Shown one piece after another: positions 59,175 to 64,000 of a DNA stretch of 64,000 bases. The stretch lies in NCBI GenBank assembly GCA_019137255.1, contig WPDH01000063.1, positions 186,001-250,000 of the forward strand, written 5' to 3'. A program made the translations under genes and the position numbers. A model generated the notes under the pieces. The model was not told the origin of the DNA. It ran no database searches and worked only from the letters and a program-made list of their open reading frames with translations. Source of the DNA: Corinectria fuckeliana. Taxonomy: Eukaryota > Ascomycota > Sordariomycetes > Hypocreales > Nectriaceae. Each line of letters starts with the position of its first letter. The stretch's first letter is position 1.

Positions 59175-60792
59175 ATGAATCTAACCCCTCGCGACGAGGA
59201 CAAACCTGTCCAAGGTTATATCAACCCTTACGACGAGCTCAACGCTGGACTTTGGTCTCTTTTCGTCGGCGCGAGCCTCTTCCTCGGTGCCCGGCTCTAC
59301 GTCAAGGTCACTCGACGACATGGACTCTGGTATGACGATTACATTCTTTTAGTGTCCTGGGTAAGTCATCATCCGTCGTTGATACGCTGTTCATGTAGCT
59401 GACTGGACGACCATCTAGGTGATACTACTCGCCAACAACATCCTTATCGTCTACGAGTTCGCAAATGGCTACGTCTTGAAGGATTCGACGGAGCAATGGG
59501 ACGATCGCATGCACATCCTCATCAACATCTCGTCGTGTGGCACTCTGATTGGCCAAGCATTAACCAAGACGGCCTTCGCGGTGACCCTGCTGCGAATGAG
59601 CAACCGCTGGCAACGATGGATCCTATGGTTCTGCATTGGGAGCATGAACTCGTACATGATCGTCAAGGTCTTCTTGCAGTGGGCAAAGGTGTGCGGGAGA
59701 GCCAGCTACCAGTCCTGGTACAGACTCGACTTTTGCATCAGCTGGGGGTTCCGCGATAAATTCAAGGAGGGTGGAAATGGTGAGCATAGTAATATCTACA
59801 GAGCAGCGGGTCGTGGTGACTGACCGGCGTTACTAGTCTACAACATCATTATGGATTTCGTGTTTGCGAGCTTCCCGTGGCTAATCACCCGGTCATTGGA
59901 GATGCGGAAAGTCGAGAAAATCGGCCTCTGCCTGACCATGAGTCTCGGCATGATGTAAGCCGGTTCTCTCTGCCACTGCTTCGAAATCATTCACTGACGA
60001 TGTTATCACAGAGTTGCTATTGTATCAGCAGTACGTGTCGGCTGGAAGGACAATGGGAATGAGAAGGATAGATACTACATCTGTACGTTGCGCAACATCC
60101 TGACTACCATTTTTTTAGCACTGCTAACCAAATCTCTCAACAGGGCGCAACGCCATGTCACAAATTTGGTGAGTCCCCTTGACATCGAACATCGAACTTC
60201 AAACCACCTTTATACCCTCTGGCATAACCGCTAACACCGGGACTCTAGGTACTCATCTGAAGTTGCCGGCACAATCATCGTCCAATGTATCCCTATCCTG
60301 CGGCCGATCCTACGAAACATCCACACATCGTTGACCTCGAGGAAACTGGCTTCTACCGCCGACGCGCGCAGCACAGCTTGGGCGAGCAAGCCGAGTAGGA
60401 ACCGAATGTCAACTGGTCTGGCCAACAACAACAACAACAACGACATCGAGGCCGATAACCCTGGAAGGGTAGAGTTGAGGGATATCCCCGAGGAACCAGC
60501 CGAGCCGCGGAAGGAGTCTCAATCATCGTCTCCGTCCGAATACGCAACCAAGTTTTCAACACATACCTCGCCTCTGCCGGACTACACGTCTAGCTCATAC
60601 CCATCCAGGTTCGCCACGAACACATCGCCTCTGGACGACTCGTGGGGGCTAGGGCGCAGCGAGAGTCGCTATAGGAGAAGCCTAGACGTTGAAGTAGACC
60701 GGGCTTCGCACTCCAGTCAGGGCTTCGACTTTGACACGAGTGGAACACAAGGGCTGTCCGCGCCACCTCGCAGGATGCATCAAAGCGGATAG
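59175..60792 (+). CDS. Seven-transmembrane Rhodopsin_fungal-type (PTH11-like) protein
   Basis: Six exons, 59175-59360, 59419-59779, 59837-59954, 60012-60082, 60144-60168 and 60249-60792, including a 25-nt micro-exon. All phases close, giving 434 residues. Seven hydrophobic helices can be counted: GLWSLFVGASLFLGARLY, YILLVSWVILLANNILIVYE, a TLIGQALTKTAFAVTLLRM segment, WILWFCIGSMNSYMIV, IIMDFVFASFPWLI, LCLTMSLGMIVAIVSAV and EVAGTIIVQCIPILRPIL. RHGLWYDDYILL is the loop typical of this fungal family (WxxDDYxx). The C-terminal 180 residues are polar and Ser-rich with an Asn run coded by (AAC)n. It lacks an N-terminal CFEM domain. Probably a plasma-membrane receptor-like protein of unknown ligand. 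Intact. Confidence 0.85.
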
Positions 60793-62236
60793 GATGGCAC
60801 CAGGGAGAAACAGTGTACGAAATGGACTCGGCAGAAGAGCTGGTTGGCGAGGAAGCCTGATTTTATTGTTTATTGTTTATTTATGCTCTTTGGCGCAATG
60901 TAGGATACGATGACCGGATCTGAAGGAACAGTGAAAGATAGAATAACGAGAGCAATAGCAACCCATTTTTCCGATTAACCAAGAATGTTCCAGACACAGT
61001 GAGGCGAGGCAATAGCATTTACCCTGATAGAAGAGTTATTCAAGATACGAAGCATTGGTGCTATGAGGGAATTTTCGTTACCTCTATGTACGCACTGATG
61101 GTTAAGCTCGTCCAGGGTTAGAGAACCAATGCTTAAAGTGGTGTCATGACCCCCCTGGAGATCGATTTATACTCGGCACTAAGAAAGCCTATCGTCTGCT
61201 ACTTGCTCCTTAGAGATAAGAACGGACGCTGATACGGATCTTCAGTTTCAAAGTTCACTGACAGTATTCCTCTTTTAGTTGACCTGTGACAGGGAATACT
61301 CTTTTTAGAAGGTACCGGGGTGAGAAGATTCCTGCCCCCAGGAGCAAAGACCGACATATTGTCTAATTCCGAGACTCTATTAGAGCGAGATCTACCGCTT
61401 AGCACGTCCGTGCTTAGGCTTAGTGATGAGGTGCGTGCAGATTGCAGATCGAGAAGTCCTGGTGAGGTGCGACTGAGTTCAGGATAAAAGCTATTGATTT
61501 CTAGCTAGGTGAGGTGACCAAAGGAGGTCTAAAATGCATCAATTTGATCAAGGTATCATCTAGGGGGACAAATGGAGGGTAGACTCCGAGGACGGTGGTT
61601 GAATTCTTCGGGTCAAGCAAGCGGGTTGAAAGATACACCGCACACCAAAAGAAGTCAACTCAGATTTAAAGCGACTGACATTACCTAAAATGATTCTAAA
61701 AACAGGATAAGTGTCTTCAGACTTTAGTATACCTGAATGAATTCTTTTTTACATTTCTAAATGCCCTTATTGGGGGGCAATTCAGCTCTGCATGTTAGCT
61801 GAGAAAAATAAGCAGGGTGGCCAGAATATTTTGTCACCTCTCTTGGTTCTCTTGGTGTGCGGTGTATTTTTCAACCTGCTCGTCAAGGTAGTCAGTCAAG
61901 CGCCTAGATTTGGGTTATTTCGGTTGACTTCCTAGAAGACCGGATAACTTCTGCAGTCCTATGGGCGGATCGAAGCTTCGGGCGCCCTATGATGCAATAT
62001 CGAGCGGAGACGCCCTTTCATTTGCTATATTAATACTGGAAATCATCCAACACGGCCACTGCCTCACTACCATTCATTATTCGGTAGCCGCCGAAGTAAT
62101 AATTGTCCGAATTCTGACATTCGACAAGCTTTTTTGCTGACGAACATCGGGTGCATGGATACTTGCTGCTGTTTAATACTGACGATCCGTTTTCAACACA
62201 AAGTTGAACGAGACAGTGATTGGTGTTTGACGAATT
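60793..62236. other. Intergenic, no supported gene
   Basis: About 1.4 kb of ordinary composition; frames above 60 codons (61199-61405 minus, 62030-62251 minus) show nothing recognisable. Confidence 0.5.
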
Positions 62237-63799
62237 ATGGCCTCCGATCACGCCTCGTCATCAACTGCAATGCCGGGAGGATTACCTTTCCTTCCTGTCG
62301 AGCTGCTCGCCGCCATCGCGTCCCACCTATGTAACCGCGATCGCAAATGTCTCCGGCTGACATGCAGGCTTCTGGGCATTCGCGTTCTTCTCTCCATCAG
62401 CCGCATCTTCCTATCCGCCAATCCACTCAACATCCAGGTCTTCAAGGCAATAGCGGACCACGAAACGTACCGTCACCGTGTCGTCGAGCTCGTCTGGGAT
62501 GATGCGCTCCTGTGGATGCCGGCACCGAATATGTGCCAGCCGGGAGAGTCACAACAGGCACAGAGGTTCCATTGGACTGAGTATGTTTGTTGGGAGAACA
62601 AAAAGTACGCACTAAGTCGCAAGGGTTTTGACGTGTACCGTCCGGACCACGCTGCAAGGGCCCGATGGATGGCAGCTCAACCTCCGGTTGAAGAGATATG
62701 GGAGTATTTTGAGGAGCTGCATCGACAGCAATGCGAAGTTCTGCAGTCTCGGGGCGAAGTGCTCGCTCTCCGGTATGGACTGGAGCGCTTCCCTTCACTA
62801 AGGATGAATACTCTCACGCCTGCAGTCCACGCTGTGCCGTTCAACCCGCTCTATGAGACGCCTATGATTCGCGCTTTTCCTTATGGCTTTAGTTATAAGC
62901 CTCACTGCTGGCGGAAAACTGGTCAAGAGTCTTACTGGAAGAGAGGGTCTGAAGATGACCAAGGCAAGAAGGACCATACGCGGGGGATCCGCATTATCAC
63001 ACGGCTGCTCGCCCATACGAACCACCAGGTCTCCGAGTTCGTCGTCGACGTTTGTTAGTTGGACATGGGACTCAACAGTCACATGTTTGACCAGCCCTGC
63101 GACGAGTATCACGAGTTCGTCACGATGCTTCGGAAGCCTGGATTCCGCCACATCGACCTCGCCCTCAGCATCGACGCACAAGGCAGCATTGGCTGGCCCG
63201 CGTACAGAAACGGCCTGTTGCAGCGCGTTCTGGGGACCGCGGTAGACTTGGAACACGTCAGGCTAGTGTCAAACGCCCATTACCATGTTTCGCGCGACTT
63301 CATCCCATTGCGCAACATCTTCTCTTTCGACAAGTGGCCGAAGCTCCGACACTTTGGACTTTGCGGCTTCGTCGTGCGTCTGGACGACTTGATGTCCCTG
63401 CTCGCGGCGCTGCCAGCAACCGTCCGCTCGGTTGGGCTGAGTTTCCTCCGCTTCCAGGAAAACCACGGCACTAGTCAGGAACTACTTGACGCGATGCGGA
63501 AGACGCTGGGCTGGCGCGAGCGGGCTGAGAGCGAGCAACCCAAAGTCTCCATGGGTTGGGCTAAACGGGGACATCGCTTGAAACGCGGTCGTGCTATCTG
63601 GATCGATGATGAGGTTAACGAGTTTCTCTACCGGCGTGGGAAGAACCCTTTCTGGAGTTTCCGCCCTAATCACATCCATAAGTCTACAGGGACTGAGCGA
63701 GACTTATTCGAACCTGCCCACGAGCGGCCCTATGTGTGTTTTACTGAGTTGTGGGAATTGGGGATAACAAGGACATGGAAGGAAGTATTAATGTATTAG
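62237..63799 (+). pseudogene. F-box-like protein with in-frame stop
   Basis: One exon, 520 codons. The N-terminus GLPFLPVELLAAIASHL followed by DRKCLRLTCR (about 14-45) is an F-box-like motif. The rest is the unnamed fungal C-terminal region with VELVWDD, LTPAVHAVP and, after the break, GFRHIDLALSI, LPKLRHF-type repeats and LPATVRSVGLSFL, which resembles a degenerate leucine-rich solenoid. Such proteins would recruit substrates to SCF ubiquitin ligases. TAG at 63056-63058 (codon 274) splits the frame: VSEFVVDVC, stop, LDMGLNSHMFDQPCDEY. Both halves are in one frame and read as one domain, so CAG-to-TAG is the simplest explanation. Readthrough or error is possible. Confidence 0.7.
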
Positions 63800-64000
63800 A
63801 AGGGAAGGTTGGTAAGGGTCTGGGCAGGACCCGGGAGTGAGAGCGGAGATAGAACAAGTGAGGGGAGAGGCTTCATGAAAGATACATCGCCGTAGGTAAG
63901 CTGCAGCGATATAAGAGCTGTCGTCTAATAGCAATACGGCTGATCTCCAACCTTCCTGAGTCTGCGACAGGCGGATAATATATTCCAAGCCACGGGGCCG
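63800..64000. other. 3' flank to window end
   Basis: No gene seen in the last 200 bp. Confidence 0.5.

Noticed and set aside
9088..63058. Stop-codon reassignment (UAR read as Gln) or general readthrough
   Set aside because: Intact genes in the same window end in TAA, TAG or TGA at their conserved C-termini, and the affected genes also include frameshifts, so simple decay explains the data better.

Overview
The window reads as a nuclear contig of a filamentous ascomycete (Pezizomycotina; Sordariomycetes, possibly Hypocreales, is my guess). The reasons are short GT-AG introns of about 47-120 nt, typical fungal families (HET, GRF, Rhodopsin_fungal-type 7TM, GH47, GT34, berberine-bridge FAD oxidases, NRPS), and AT-rich blocks in which transposons carry dense C-to-T and G-to-A damage like that of repeat-induced point mutation (RIP).

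Layout. 0.5-18.8 kb: an Est1-type DNA/RNA-binding protein, a single-pass membrane protein, a very large NO VEIN/HSP90-like ATPase broken by one in-frame TAA, a PIF1-type helicase scrap, a BBE-type FAD oxidase with one frameshift, and an SDR. 19.3-23.0 kb: a RIP-damaged Tc1-like transposon with TA target duplication and terminal inverted repeats. Its transposase gene is split by a LINE-type insertion that has a poly(A) tail and a 9-bp duplication but seems to carry only ORF1. 23.6-27.6 kb: an AsaB/GA4-desaturase-like gene with one in-frame TAA, an intact asparagine synthetase-like gene, and a 258-bp TA-flanked MITE. 28.0-35.3 kb: about 6 kb of AT-rich DNA holding two tandem copies of one inverted-repeat transposon. 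The long copy has two convergent gene remnants whose introns nearly all carry the palindrome TAATATATTA. The block lies between GC-rich direct repeats.

36.0-44.7 kb: a bimodular NRPS pseudogene (one frameshift, two in-frame stops) followed by a class I glutamine amidotransferase. With the asparagine synthetase across the transposon block this may be one split, decaying cluster. 46.4-55.3 kb: GT34 glycosyltransferase, GH47 mannosidase, a secreted Ser/Thr-rich protein with a CBM-like C-terminus, a GRF-GRF-HET fusion protein, and an orphan 3' exon. 55.3-64.0 kb: gene-poor stretches, an assembly ambiguity (two N) beside a duplicated sequence, a 7TM protein, and an F-box-like gene broken by one TAG.

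Theme: five otherwise intact genes carry seven lesions. All five nonsense codons can be explained by CAA or CAG becoming TAA or TAG, the CpA-to-TpA change favoured by RIP. Exon coordinates were worked out by hand from splice sites and reading phase. Family names rest on motif recognition, without any database search.
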